Positions 36,159 through 45,273 of a stretch of 64,000 nucleotides of DNA are shown one piece after another. This DNA comes from Sulfuriferula nivalis (GTDB lineage: Bacteria > Pseudomonadota > Gammaproteobacteria > Burkholderiales > Sulfuriferulaceae): positions 3,286,001-3,350,000 of the forward strand of contig NZ_AP021881.1 in the NCBI RefSeq assembly GCF_009937995.1. The letters run 5' to 3'. The position numbers and the translations under genes are program-made. Positions within the stretch are counted from its first letter, which is position 1. Every line of letters begins with the position of its first letter. A model generated the notes under the pieces. That model was given only the letters and a program-made list of their open reading frames with translations, made no database searches and was not told the DNA's origin.

Positions 36159-36773
36159 CTATTGAGACTTGGTGTAACCTGTGGCGCTCAATCGATCAGA
36201 GCTGACTTGCTGAAGCGTCAACACCCTTGATTTTATTTCGTGAAACTTCAACTTCTTCTTATCCAGGTTCCGTAGTGAGGCCCTGATGGATTGTTGACGC
36301 TTGCGCAGCGCTTTACGTTCTAATATTAGATCACGAACAATGCTGAGTAATTCAGTGGCGTTGTCGTAATTAAGATCTGAATAAGGCGTCTGTTTAATTT
36401 TAGTGTTGGGTGATACAGGTTTTGGCGTCATCACCCCATTCGCCTGTGGGATCCAGCAAACCAGCACAGGTGTTCTCCATTTGTCACCGCCTTTCAACTT
36501 CCACCACCTGACATCGATGCTGTGGTACATGCCAATTGGTTGTGATGTTCGTAAGGCTTCGGCGCTTAATTCGATTAATTTATCTAATTCGATCAACCGA
36601 GCATAGTATTCCATCAACAGCGCATTAAGCGCCCTGATCTCATCCTGAATTAACGGCGTATTGTATTCAACACCTACTTTAGATTCCTCGCCACCCCGTT
36701 CAGCCCACATACCTTTTTTAGTCGGTGCTGTAGGTCGTTTAATCGGCGGCCTAATTTGTTTGGATTTTTCCAT
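36159..36773 (-). CDS. Coiled-coil protein of unknown function
   Basis: 204 residues with a basic, Pro-rich N-terminus (MEKSKQIRPPIKRPTAPTKKG), a long helix (LIQDEIRALNALLMEYYARLIELDKLIELSAEALRTS), a compact middle with VRWWKLKGGDKWRTPVLVCWIP, and a second coiled coil (LLSIVRDLILERKALRKRQQSIRASLRNLDKKKLKF). I do not recognise the family. It is on the same strand as the J-domain gene, 482 bases upstream of that gene's likely start; a shared function is possible but unproven. GC content is low, as in the region behind it. Confidence 0.65.
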   Translation of the reverse strand: MEKSKQIRPPIKRPTAPTKKGMWAERGGEESKVGVEYNTPLIQDEIRALNALLMEYYARLIELDKLIELSAEALRTSQPIGMYHSIDVRWWKLKGGDKWRTPVLVCWIPQANGVMTPKPVSPNTKIKQTPYSDLNYDNATELLSIVRDLILERKALRKRQQSIRASLRNLDKKKLKFHEIKSRVLTLQQVSSDRLSATGYTKSQ

Positions 36774-38074
36774 GTAATGATTAGCCTGGGTGTCGATAGG
36801 AAATCTATTTTAGCTCAAACTTAAAGGTATTAGGCAGGTGTTGACAGTATGAAAAGAAAAGGTGCGCCGTGGTTATAAATTCAGAATTATTGTAGAAGTG
36901 AGCGCGGAATGGAAATCAATAATTTCTTAGGCAGGTTCATCCAGTTACAAGATTTAGGGAAAGGGAAAAGCACGAACTGGTTATCGTTAGAAAAAATTGT
37001 GGAGATGTAAAAGTGAGGTAAGCGCTGAAGATTTTAATATTAAAAAAGTAGCTTAATGTAATCCTAGCTGCGCTAGGATTGTTAAGCGTAGATGGTTATA
37101 AATTGAAGGGTTTGAGGTTTAGAAAAGTAAAGTTATTGGATATTGAAAAAATGAAGGATTCGACTTTGGTGGTGTTATAAAAAAGCATGGATTTTGGATT
37201 ATATGAAGCGTGGTAAAGAAATTGTGACGCGCTACAGGGCTGAGTATCGGCAAGATAAAAATAATGGCTTAAAACGGCTTAAATTGAATAGCGGGAATTT
37301 ATTTAAAAATTGAGCTGGCCATGAATAAAAAAATTAGCGATATTCGGTTGAGATGTTTTTCAAGATGAATATGAATATAAAAAATGTTTATTTGCAATCC
37401 ATGGCCACCGCACAACAAATAAAATCCTTAACAGGAATGCGCACACCCACCCAAGTCCAAGTTGCCCTCCCCCATCCAAATAAATCCAAGGTGAAGTAAA
37501 AGCGCTTTCACCAACCAGGTTAAAACCATACATCAGTACGGCAATTTGATTGCACCTGTCGTGATGAAAAAATTCAAAGTGAAAAAGGTATTATGAATCA
37601 ATGCTGAATTTTAATATCCCAATTTACCGTACCTATAAATTGAATTCAGATCATTTGTGGATTTGTAAATTATAAATTGAGTGCGGGAATGATGTGCGAG
37701 ATTATTTTAGGCAGGTTCATCCAGTTGCTAATGATGAATGTGAGTTTAATGAAATTGTGAGTTTAAAAAAACGAGATTGCAGGACAGGTTTAAAAAAATG
37801 TATGACTGAGAAATATTTATTAAAAAAATAAATGATGAAGTTGAAATCTGGTGAGGACTAATCAGTTAAATAAAATATAGATTTTTATTTGTGCGACCAA
37901 GACGGGAGTTATAAAAAAATAATGAACTGGATAAAATTATATAAATTGTGGAATGGAATTTTGTAGAGAAACGGCACGACTTAAATAAAAATATTTTTCT
38001 GACAAGACATCTGACAAGACAAACGTTCATCACAGATTAAATAAATTGTACATTTTTAAGAAGAAGGAAACAGC
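36774..38074. other. AT-rich gene-free region with short repeats upstream of tnpA
   Basis: 1.3 kb without a convincing frame on either strand. The segment TTAGGCAGGTTCATCCAGTT occurs at 36927-36946 and 37707-37726, each time preceded by a GAGxGCGGGAAT-like stretch. A 17-bp string at 37384-37400 equals 35744-35760. Two exact 12-bp tandem units (TCTGACAAGACA) lie at 37998-38021, just before tnpA. It may be decayed transposon cargo or resolution region. Confidence 0.5.
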
Positions 38075-41053
38075 ATGCCCCGCCGTTCGATCTTGTCTGC
38101 AAATGAGCGCGAAAGCCTTCTGGCCATCCCGACAGCCGGGGATGAGTTGATCCGTCTGTATACCTTCAGCGAGGTCGACTTGGCACTCATTCGCCAGCAT
38201 CGCGGTGCTCAGAACCGGTTGGGCTTTGCAGTTCAGCTTTGTTACATGCGCTACCCTGGCATCTTGCTGGGCGTTGATGCCGAACCTTCCGCCCACTTAC
38301 TGAACATGGTGGCGAATGAGTTGAAGGTTCCCCGCGAGGCTTGGAACGACTACGGGCACCAGCGTGCCGAAACGCGGCGCGAACATCTTTTGGAACTCCA
38401 AGCCGCTTATGAATTTCAGTCGTTCACCACGTTGAGCCACTATCGGGCCGCAGTGCACAGCCTGGGTGAGCTTGCCTTGCAGATTGACAAGGGCATCGTA
38501 CTGGCCAGTGTTCTGGCCGAGTCGCTGCGTAGCAAGGGGGTGTTGTTGCCCACCGTTGACGTCATTGAGCGTATTTGTGCCGAAGCCATCACCCGTGCCA
38601 ACAAATGCATTTATGCGGCACTGTCAGATCAGCTGACCCGCGCCCACCGCCAGCGACTGGATGAGCTACTGTTGCACAAGGAGGGGAGCAAGACAACCAA
38701 GCTGGCCTGGCTGCGCCTATCACCCAAGAAGCCAAACTCGCGCCACATGCTGGAGCATATTGAGCGCCTGAAATCATGGCAAGCACTTGATCTGCCAGCC
38801 AGTGTTGAACACGTGGTACATCAAAACCGTCTTCTCAAAATCGCCCGAGAGGGTGGGCAAATGCGGGCCTTTGACTTGGCCAAGTTCGAGCCGCAGCGGC
38901 GCTATGCCACCTTGGTAGCGCTGGCCATTGAGGGCATGGCTACGGTCATCGACGAAATAATCGACCTGCACGACCGCATCATCGGCAAGCTGTTCAACGC
39001 AGCCAAAAACAAGCACCAGCAGCAGTTTCAGGCCTCCGGCAAAGCCATCAATGACAAGGTGTGCCTCTACAGCCGTATCGGCTTGGCGCTGATTGAAGCC
39101 AAGAAAACAGGCGCTGACCCATTCGCAGCCATTGAATCGGTGCTTCCTTGGGAAGACTTCGCCGAGAGCGTCAGCGAGGCACAAGTGCTGGCCCAGCCCG
39201 AGAGCTTTGATTTCCTGCACCGCATGGGTGATGGATATGCGACTTTGCGCCGCTATGCGCCTGAATTTCTGAATGTGCTGAAACTGCGTGCCGCGCCAGC
39301 AGCCAAAGATGTACTGGAAGCTATCGAGGCACTGCGCTTGATGAACTCCAGCAACGCTAAACAAGTGCCAGCGGACGCGCCCAGCAAATTCATCACGCCC
39401 CGCTGGGCACGGTTAGTCAAAACCAGCAATGGTTTCGACCGCCGTTTCTATGAGCTATGCGCCTTGTCGGAACTGAAGAACAAGCTGCGTTCAGGTGATG
39501 TGTGGGTGCAAGGTTCTCGCCAATTCAAGAACTTCAATGAGTACCTTGTCCCTGTCGAGAAGTTCACCACAATGCAACTGGCCGACGAATTGCCGCTGGC
39601 CGTGCCAACTGACTGTGACCAGTACCTCCATGAGCGGTTGACGCTGCTGGAATCCCAGCTTGCCAAGGCCAACTTGATGGCGCTAGCCAACGAGTTGCCG
39701 GACGCCATCATCACCACAGCCACGGGTTTGAAGATCACGCCACTGGACGCGGTAGTACCCGATGAGGCACAAGCCCTGATAGACCAGTCGGCGGCACTGC
39801 TGCCCCACATCAAGATTACCGAGCTGCTGATGGAGGTCGATGGGTGGACTGGCTTTACCAACCACTTCACCCACCTGAAGTCCGGCGACGTAGCCAAAGA
39901 CAAAACATTGTTGATGACAACCCTCCTGGCTGACGGTATTAACCTGGGGTTGTCCAAGATGGCCGAGTCCTGCCCTGGCACCACCTACACCAAGCTAGCT
40001 TGGCTGCAAGCCTGGCACATCCGCGATGAAACCTACAACGCCGCCTTGGCCAACCTGGTGAATACCCAATTCCGGCAACCTTTTGCCGACCACTGGGGGG
40101 ATGGCACCACGTCCTCATCGGACGGACAAAACTTCCGGGTAGGCAGCAAGGCCCAAAGCACCGGCCATGTCAATCCAAAGTACGGCTCGGAACCGGGGCG
40201 CACCTTCTACACCCATATCTCCGACCAGTACGCACCGTTCAGCACCAAGGTGGTCAATGTCGGGGTGCGCGACTCCACCTATGTGCTGGATGGCTTGCTG
40301 TACCACGAGTCGGACTTGCGGATCGAGGAGCACTACACCGACACAGCAGGTTTCACCGATCACGTCTTTGGCCTGATGCCCTTCGTAGGCTTTCGGTTCG
40401 CGCCGCGCATCCGTGACTTAGGCGAGACCAAGCTCTTCATTCCGAAAGGCGACACCGTCTATGACGGTCTCAAACCGATGATCAGCGGTGAGCGATTGAA
40501 GATCAAGCAGATTCGTGCCCATTGGGATGAAATCCTACGGCTCGCCACATCCATCAAGCAAGGCACCGTGACAGCTTCGCTGATGCTGCGAAAGCTAGGC
40601 AGTTACCCACGACAAAACGGTTTGGCGGTGGCACTGCGTGAGTTGGGCCGCATTGAGCGCACGCTGTTTATTCTGGACTGGTTGCAAAGCGTGGAGTTGC
40701 GCCGCCGCGTCAATGCCGGACTGAACAAGGGAGAGGCGCGTAACGCGCTGGCCAGGGCTGTGTTCTTCAACCGACTGGGCGAAATCCGCGACCGCAGCTT
40801 TGAGCAGCAGCGTTACCGGGCTAGTGGTTTGAACCTGGTCACGGCGGCCATCGTTTTGTGGAATACGGTCTACCTGGAGCGGGCCACAGCCACTTTGCGG
40901 AACCATGGCCAGGAGGTGGACACCTTGCTATTGCAATACCTGTCGCCACTGGGCTGGGAGCACATCAACCTGACGGGCGATTACGTCTGGCGCTCCAGCG
41001 CTAAGATCGGGGCAGGTAAGTTCAGGCCGTTGCGGCCGATGCCTGGGGCTTAA
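38075..41053 (+). CDS. tnpA: Tn3-family transposase TnpA
   Basis: A 992-residue full-length Tn3-family transposase. The N-terminal DUF4158 DNA-binding domain begins [31 protein letters not shown], and the C-terminal DDE domain (about 590-980) shows [39 protein letters not shown] and [35 protein letters not shown], all intact. AAGGAAA lies 7 bases before the ATG. Its stop codon lies inside the 38-bp right repeat at 41049-41086. Its GC content is clearly higher than that of the AT-rich DNA just upstream, a sign of separate origin. It could still be active. Confidence 0.97.
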   Translation: MPRRSILSANERESLLAIPTAGDELIRLYTFSEVDLALIRQHRGAQNRLGFAVQLCYMRYPGILLGVDAEPSAHLLNMVANELKVPREAWNDYGHQRAETRREHLLELQAAYEFQSFTTLSHYRAAVHSLGELALQIDKGIVLASVLAESLRSKGVLLPTVDVIERICAEAITRANKCIYAALSDQLTRAHRQRLDELLLHKEGSKTTKLAWLRLSPKKPNSRHMLEHIERLKSWQALDLPASVEHVVHQNRLLKIAREGGQMRAFDLAKFEPQRRYATLVALAIEGMATVIDEIIDLHDRIIGKLFNAAKNKHQQQFQASGKAINDKVCLYSRIGLALIEAKKTGADPFAAIESVLPWEDFAESVSEAQVLAQPESFDFLHRMGDGYATLRRYAPEFLNVLKLRAAPAAKDVLEAIEALRLMNSSNAKQVPADAPSKFITPRWARLVKTSNGFDRRFYELCALSELKNKLRSGDVWVQGSRQFKNFNEYLVPVEKFTTMQLADELPLAVPTDCDQYLHERLTLLESQLAKANLMALANELPDAIITTATGLKITPLDAVVPDEAQALIDQSAALLPHIKITELLMEVDGWTGFTNHFTHLKSGDVAKDKTLLMTTLLADGINLGLSKMAESCPGTTYTKLAWLQAWHIRDETYNAALANLVNTQFRQPFADHWGDGTTSSSDGQNFRVGSKAQSTGHVNPKYGSEPGRTFYTHISDQYAPFSTKVVNVGVRDSTYVLDGLLYHESDLRIEEHYTDTAGFTDHVFGLMPFVGFRFAPRIRDLGETKLFIPKGDTVYDGLKPMISGERLKIKQIRAHWDEILRLATSIKQGTVTASLMLRKLGSYPRQNGLAVALRELGRIERTLFILDWLQSVELRRRVNAGLNKGEARNALARAVFFNRLGEIRDRSFEQQRYRASGLNLVTAAIVLWNTVYLERATATLRNHGQEVDTLLLQYLSPLGWEHINLTGDYVWRSSAKIGAGKFRPLRPMPGA

Positions 41054-41086
41054 CGTACTTTAAATTCCGTTTTCTACAGCGACCCC
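41049..41086 (-). repeat. Tn3-type 38-bp inverted repeat, right end beside tnpA
   Basis: Read inward it begins GGGGTCGCTGTAG and contains GGAATTTAAAGTACG, identical in that inner part to the repeat at 31635-31672. It overlaps the tnpA stop. Confidence 0.88.
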
Positions 41087-41258
41087 TACACAACTAAATC
41101 CTTTGCTCGACCTTAGGTAAATGCCCCTTATCGGCGATTGCCAAAGAATGTTATGTGCACTAGCGCACAGACTTAAGCATGAGCGAATGCTTCAATGAGC
41201 CTATGAACTCGTGCTTAATTATTCTCCCAGAGGATGGGCTATGAGGTTGAGGTGAAAA

Positions 41259-41321
41259 ATGTATATCGGTCTCGGTACTGTAGTACTCATTGTTATTATA
41301 TATCTTGTCTTTTTTCGTTAA
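41259..41321 (+). CDS. Possible 20-residue membrane peptide
   Basis: A short frame from ATG 41259 with GAGGTG 4 bases upstream encodes MYIGLGTVVLIVIIYLVFFR, a single hydrophobic helix. It lies in the otherwise empty 41087-41427 interval. There is no family assignment; it could be a chance frame. Confidence 0.3.
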   Translation: MYIGLGTVVLIVIIYLVFFR

Positions 41322-41427
41322 ATATCTCCTGAAACGATAGTCAAACTGGACGAGATTCAAGTGTAGTTTATCTAGAACCAGTTGCTGATTAGATATTGTC
41401 GATAATTTTTACCATGAAGGATTAATT

Positions 41428-41784
41428 ATGAATAAGAAACTGTTAATTTCCACCTTGCTTTTAGCTGCGATTACCATACCATTTCAAGTAACAGTGGCCG
41501 CTGATCAAACAAGCACCCAAACTCAACTACAAACGCAGAATCAGATATATGGCAGTCAATTAATGACGCTTCAAGAACGTACAACTTATCGTAATGAAAT
41601 GCACAGGGCAAAAACTGAGCAGGCGCGTGAACAAATTCGCAGCCAGCATCACGAACAAATGCAAGTTAGGGCTAAAGAACGGGGTGTTACACTGCCTGAC
41701 AGCCCTCCAGCAATGGGAGGCGGTATGGGGCCAGGCATGAGTGGTGGGGGAATGGGACCTGGTGGAGGTAAAGGGGGTCACTGA
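41428..41784 (+). CDS. Small exported Gly/Met-rich protein
   Basis: 118 residues: a signal peptide (MNKKLLISTLLLAAITIPFQVTVAA), a Gln/Thr-rich stretch, a charged helix (LMTLQERTTYRNEMHRAKTEQAREQIRSQHHEQMQVRAKERGV) and a Gly/Met/Pro tail (MGGGMGPGMSGGGMGPGGGKGGH). The helical core resembles small periplasmic proteins annotated as hypothetical in Proteobacteria; the Met/His content could suit metal binding, which is speculation. No clear operon partner; the carbonic anhydrase gene follows about 120 bases later. Confidence 0.72.
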   Translation: MNKKLLISTLLLAAITIPFQVTVAADQTSTQTQLQTQNQIYGSQLMTLQERTTYRNEMHRAKTEQAREQIRSQHHEQMQVRAKERGVTLPDSPPAMGGGMGPGMSGGGMGPGGGKGGH

Positions 41785-41902
41785 GCATCATATTCAGCGA
41801 GTGATCCGCCCTAAACAACTAGCGGATTAAACCGGTCGATGCGACATAGCATAATCTGTTCGCAGCTATCTAACGCATAAATTAGGCACAAAGGATACGG
41901 CG

Positions 41903-42522
41903 ATGTCATCACCGCACAAGCAATTATCAAAGAAATTCAAGCTGATGATAACGCTTATATCGCAACACACAGCACCACTTTCTTTCAAGAGCTGGCCAAA
42001 GGGCAGCATCCGCGGGCAACTGTAGTAACCTGCTCAGATTCACGCGTGCACACCAACATGCTAGACAAAACACCTGAAGGTGATTTGTTCATGGTTCGCA
42101 ACATCGGCAATCAATTATCAACAGCCAAAGGTTCTGTGCAATATGGAGTAAATCATCTTGCTTCCTCTCTATTGATTTTTATTGGCCACTCCTCATGCGG
42201 TGCTATCAAGGCTGCCAGTGGTGACTATTCTACTTTAGAGCCGGAAATCAAGAACGAACTCGATACTATCAGCATCACAAAAGGCGGTTCCAATATTGAT
42301 GGAGTAAAGACTAATGTCAATAACCAAGTGGCTGCGGCACTTAAGGAGTGGGCAGACAAAGTGAAGAATGGTGAATTATTGATAGTAGGTGCAGTATATG
42401 ATTTTGCAGATGACATGAAACAGGGAGCAGGCAAACTTAACATTATCAATATCAATGGCAATACTGAAGCTAGTGAAATTGCGAAATCTCTTTCAGCAAA
42501 ACCGACAGCAGCTCAACACTAG
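41903..42522 (+). pseudogene. Beta-carbonic anhydrase with a disrupted start
   Basis: The coding frame runs from 41881 to 42522 and gives VITAQAIIKEIQADDNAYIATHSTTFFQELAKGQHPRATVV, CSDSRV, then IFIGHSSCGAIKAA. The zinc ligands (Cys of CSDSR, His and Cys of GHSSCG) and the Asp-Arg dyad are present, so it is a beta-class enzyme for CO2/bicarbonate exchange. But there is no ATG, GTG or TTG at the family start. The only ATG with a good AAGGA box is 41903, one frame off, and it would stop after about 40 codons. The first in-frame GTG (42046) lies after CSDSR. One missing or extra base near 41905 would explain it. Confidence 0.75.
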
Positions 42523-42546
42523 TTATACTAAGTGTAAAAAGTAGTA

Positions 42547-42576
42547 ACGAAAAGCTGGTTAAATCCGGCTTTTCGT
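42547..42576 (+). terminator. Terminator-like hairpin after the carbonic anhydrase gene
   Basis: A 12-bp stem (42547-42558 with 42565-42576, one G-U) with a 6-nt loop, followed by ACTTTTAC. It lies between this gene and the convergent BON-domain gene. Confidence 0.7.
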
Positions 42577-42618
42577 ACTTTTACAAAGACTGCAAAGGCA
42601 GTCTGTTGCGTTTCACCC

Positions 42619-42951
42619 CTATTTTTTGATCTCCAAATGATTATGGATAGTATGAACACCATCAACGCTACGAACTAATTTGTCTGCATAATCAATTTGA
42701 CTCTGATCATCAACAACACCTGTGAGCATGACATCTCCATTCGTGGTCACGGCTGTGATGCGAAAGCCTTTTAGAATATCATCCTGAACCAGCGCTGATC
42801 GTACACCCTGATCCACGCCGCTATCGTTAATGTGAGCCGCTTCAGTAGCACCCTGCTGAGTACTCGGCATCTCTGTGGGCTTATTACAACCAGCGATCAA
42901 CATCGTCGCCAGCGCTGTACCCACAATAAGTAATCCTTTGTGCGTTTTCAT
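42619..42951 (-). CDS. BON-domain lipoprotein
   Basis: 110 residues from the ATG at 42951, which has GAGGAG 10 bases upstream. Lipoprotein signal MKTHKGLLIVGTALATMLIAGC with lipobox LIAGC; one BON domain follows (DQGVRSALVQDDILKGFRITAVTTNGDVMLTGVVDDQSQIDYADKLVRSVDGVHTIHNHL). BON lipoproteins (OsmY/DolP type) are periplasmic phospholipid-associated proteins induced by osmotic or envelope stress. The gene is alone; 42952-43440 upstream holds its promoter region and the repeats near glmS. Confidence 0.88.
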   Translation of the reverse strand: MKTHKGLLIVGTALATMLIAGCNKPTEMPSTQQGATEAAHINDSGVDQGVRSALVQDDILKGFRITAVTTNGDVMLTGVVDDQSQIDYADKLVRSVDGVHTIHNHLEIKK

Positions 42952-42996
42952 CTTGAATATCTCCTCAAACAGATAACCATCAAATGATGGCTCCAT

Positions 42997-43440
42997 GTGA
43001 AAAATTACTGCATTATTCCTCAGATAACTGTTCGCTACCGAACATTAGTCTAATTGTTAAGTAGCGTTTTGAATTAAGCCACTTTGTCTGAATGTTTGCA
43101 TTACATATTGACCCGCCTCAAGAGAGGCTACATGACAAATTATCAAATTTGGTGGGTCAGCCGAAAATACAAAAGATGGATCAATCTACGGTGCAAGTTA
43201 ACATTATGAGTAAGCATATGATTAAGAAAGGTCCATGCTGCAACCTTAATGCATAACAAATAAGTTCAGATGTGATCGCTGAGTGATCACAATCTGAACA
43301 TTTAGTTAGGGCAAAACTACAGAGTCTAAAAGCACTATTTTAGCGAGTCTCAATTTACGACTATATTAGTTCTATTTACGACTTTATTAACCTATTTACG
43401 ACTTTAATTGTGCAGAATATTAATTGCGCAGTATTGCGAC
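42997..43440. other. Gene-free interval between the BON gene and glmS
   Basis: No gene is seen. Its glmS-proximal end holds the triple repeat described at 43353-43414; the remainder shows a small palindromic TGATCGCTGAGTGATCA at about 43274-43290 and nothing else I can assign. Confidence 0.5.
43353..43414 (-). repeat. Three 20-21-bp-spaced repeats at the attTn7 position behind glmS
   Basis: ATTTACGACT occurs at 43353, 43374 and 43394; the last two share 15 identical bases (CTATTTACGACTTTA). On the minus strand, reading away from glmS, the array starts with TGCACAATT 26 bases after the glmS stop. Position and periodicity are those of TnsB-binding sites at the end of a Tn7-like element. The end reads TGC, not the usual TGT. 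No tns genes are seen. Confidence 0.5.
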
Positions 43441-45270
43441 CTACTCAACCGTCACCGACTTGGCCAGGTTACGCGGTTTATCAACGTCCGTACCTTTTTG
43501 TAGTGCTGCATGGTACGACAAAAGCTGCAAAGGTATGGTATGCAAAATCGGTGACAGCCAGCCAGCATTGTTAGCTACCTGCAGCACATGCACGCCATCA
43601 CTGTTGGCAATTTGCGTGTCAAAATCCGCAAACACATACAACTCGCCACCGCGCGCGCGGACTTCTTGCAAATTGGATTTGAGTTTTTCCAATAAGGCAT
43701 CGTTAGGCGCGATCGCAACAACGGGCATGTCTTTATCGACCAATGCTAACGGTCCGTGCTTCAGCTCACCCGCTGGATAAGCTTCGGCGTGAATGTAGGA
43801 AATTTCCTTGAGTTTTAATGCCCCTTCCATGGCGATGGGGTAATGCATGCCTCGTCCAAGAAACAAAGCATGCTGTTTATCAGCAAAACGTTCTGCCCAT
43901 TGTGCGATCGCAGGCTCCAGTGTTAATACGCGCTGCACTTCTGCTGGTAATGCGCGTAAAGCGTGAATATATTTGGTTTCATCTTCTGACGTTAAGCGGC
44001 CACGCTGTTTGGCGATAACCATGGTAAGCAAGAATAATGCGGCTAACTGCGTAGTAAACGCTTTGGTAGACGCGACGCCAATTTCGGGGCCGGCACGGGT
44101 GAGGAAACGTAATTTAGAAGCGCGCACCAAGGCGGATTCAGGCACGTTGCAAATCGACAAGGTGTGCTCATGTCCCAGGCTCACTGCATGACTGAGTGCT
44201 GCCAGGGTATCCGCAGTTTCGCCGGATTGCGATAAAGTCACGACCAAAGCACGAGGGTTCGGCACGCTGATGCGATAACGGTATTCGCTGGCAACTTCGG
44301 CGCGACATGGAATGCCTGCGATTGCCTCTAGCCAATATGCTGCTACGCTGCCTGCATGGAAGCTGGTTCCGCACGCCAGTATGGCAACGGCATCGATTTG
44401 CGCAAAAACGTTTTCGGCTTCAAAACCAAATATGGCTGATGATAATTGCTCGCCCATCACTGCATCTTGCAAAGTATCGATCAACGCACGAGGCTGTTCG
44501 TGGATTTCCTTTTGCATAAAATGACGATAGTTACCCAATTCAGACATTTCTGACGACTGCTCTGAAACAAATACATTACGCGTAACAGCTTGCCCAGCCG
44601 CATCGTAAATATTAATTGCCAGCAGTCCGATATCAGCAATATCGCCCTCTTCCAGATAGATCATTTTCTGGGTGACGGGTAACAATGCGGATACATCCGA
44701 GGCGATAAAATTTTCTTCTATGCCCAGCCCTATCAGTAACGGGCTACCGCGACGCGCACAAACTAAACGTTGCGGCGCATCAGTTGCAACTACGCCGATA
44801 GCAAATGCGCCTTTTAAATCAGCCACAGCTTGTTGTGTCGCAATTAACAAATCAGGTTTTATTTTGTAGTAGTGGTGGACTAAGTGAGCGATTACTTCAG
44901 TGTCTGTTTCGGAAGTAAAAACATAACCCAACTCGCGCAAATGCAAGCGCAATGCTTCGTAATTTTCAATGATGCCGTTATGCACGACTGCGATAAGGTC
45001 ATGGCTGACATGCGGATGCGCATTAGCTTCATTTGGCGCACCATGCGTCGCCCAGCGAGTATGTGCAATACCCAATCCACCATGAACGTGCTGTTGTTTG
45101 ACAGCTTCCGCCAAGGACGCAACCCGCCCTATACTCCGTACGCGATGCAAGCCATTGTTGATAACAACCAGACCCGCTGAATCATAGCCGCGATATTCCA
45201 GACGACGCAGGCCTTCCAATAAAATTGGTACTACGTTACGTTGCGCTACTGCACCGACTATGCCACACAT
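43441..45270 (-). CDS. glmS: Glutamine--fructose-6-phosphate aminotransferase
   Basis: It makes glucosamine 6-phosphate from fructose 6-phosphate and glutamine, the first step to UDP-GlcNAc for peptidoglycan, LPS and, here, PNAG. 609 residues, the standard length. The N-terminal glutaminase has catalytic Cys after Met (MCGIVGAV), and two SIS domains follow (about 285-420 and 455-590, with [10 protein letters not shown] and [37 protein letters not shown]). The C-terminus [13 protein letters not shown] is the conserved segment recognised by Tn7 TnsD. It lies 3 bases behind glmU, so glmUS is an operon. Confidence 0.98.
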   Translation of the reverse strand: MCGIVGAVAQRNVVPILLEGLRRLEYRGYDSAGLVVINNGLHRVRSIGRVASLAEAVKQQHVHGGLGIAHTRWATHGAPNEANAHPHVSHDLIAVVHNGIIENYEALRLHLRELGYVFTSETDTEVIAHLVHHYYKIKPDLLIATQQAVADLKGAFAIGVVATDAPQRLVCARRGSPLLIGLGIEENFIASDVSALLPVTQKMIYLEEGDIADIGLLAINIYDAAGQAVTRNVFVSEQSSEMSELGNYRHFMQKEIHEQPRALIDTLQDAVMGEQLSSAIFGFEAENVFAQIDAVAILACGTSFHAGSVAAYWLEAIAGIPCRAEVASEYRYRISVPNPRALVVTLSQSGETADTLAALSHAVSLGHEHTLSICNVPESALVRASKLRFLTRAGPEIGVASTKAFTTQLAALFLLTMVIAKQRGRLTSEDETKYIHALRALPAEVQRVLTLEPAIAQWAERFADKQHALFLGRGMHYPIAMEGALKLKEISYIHAEAYPAGELKHGPLALVDKDMPVVAIAPNDALLEKLKSNLQEVRARGGELYVFADFDTQIANSDGVHVLQVANNAGWLSPILHTIPLQLLSYHAALQKGTDVDKPRNLAKSVTVE

Positions 45271-45273
45271 AAT

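Larger units (their letters stand above)
24012..41086. mobile_element. Tn3-family transposon-like unit with cargo (17 kb)
   Basis: It is bounded by 38-bp inverted repeats that share the distinctive outer sequence GGGGTCGCTGTAG. The left one points right at 24012; the right one at 41086 overlaps the stop codon of tnpA, the usual Tn3 layout. Cargo includes a toxin-antitoxin pair, a deacetylase pair, Tpx, monooxygenase-like proteins and several unknown proteins, with many smaller elements nested inside. The 5-bp flanks (TTCCT and TACAC) do not match, so the present ends do not derive from one simple recent insertion. Unit status is inferred from the repeats. Confidence 0.55.

Noticed and set aside
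24007..41091. 5-bp target duplication around the 17-kb Tn3 unit
   Set aside because: Flanks TTCCT and TACAC do not match, so no duplication can be claimed.
41160..41360. 66-codon minus-strand frame
   Set aside because: No ribosome binding site, no similarity, and it overlaps a better small frame on the plus strand.
43353..43406. CRISPR array
   Set aside because: The repeats are only about 10-15 bp with 5-11-bp gaps, far too short for a CRISPR; they fit transposase-binding sites better.
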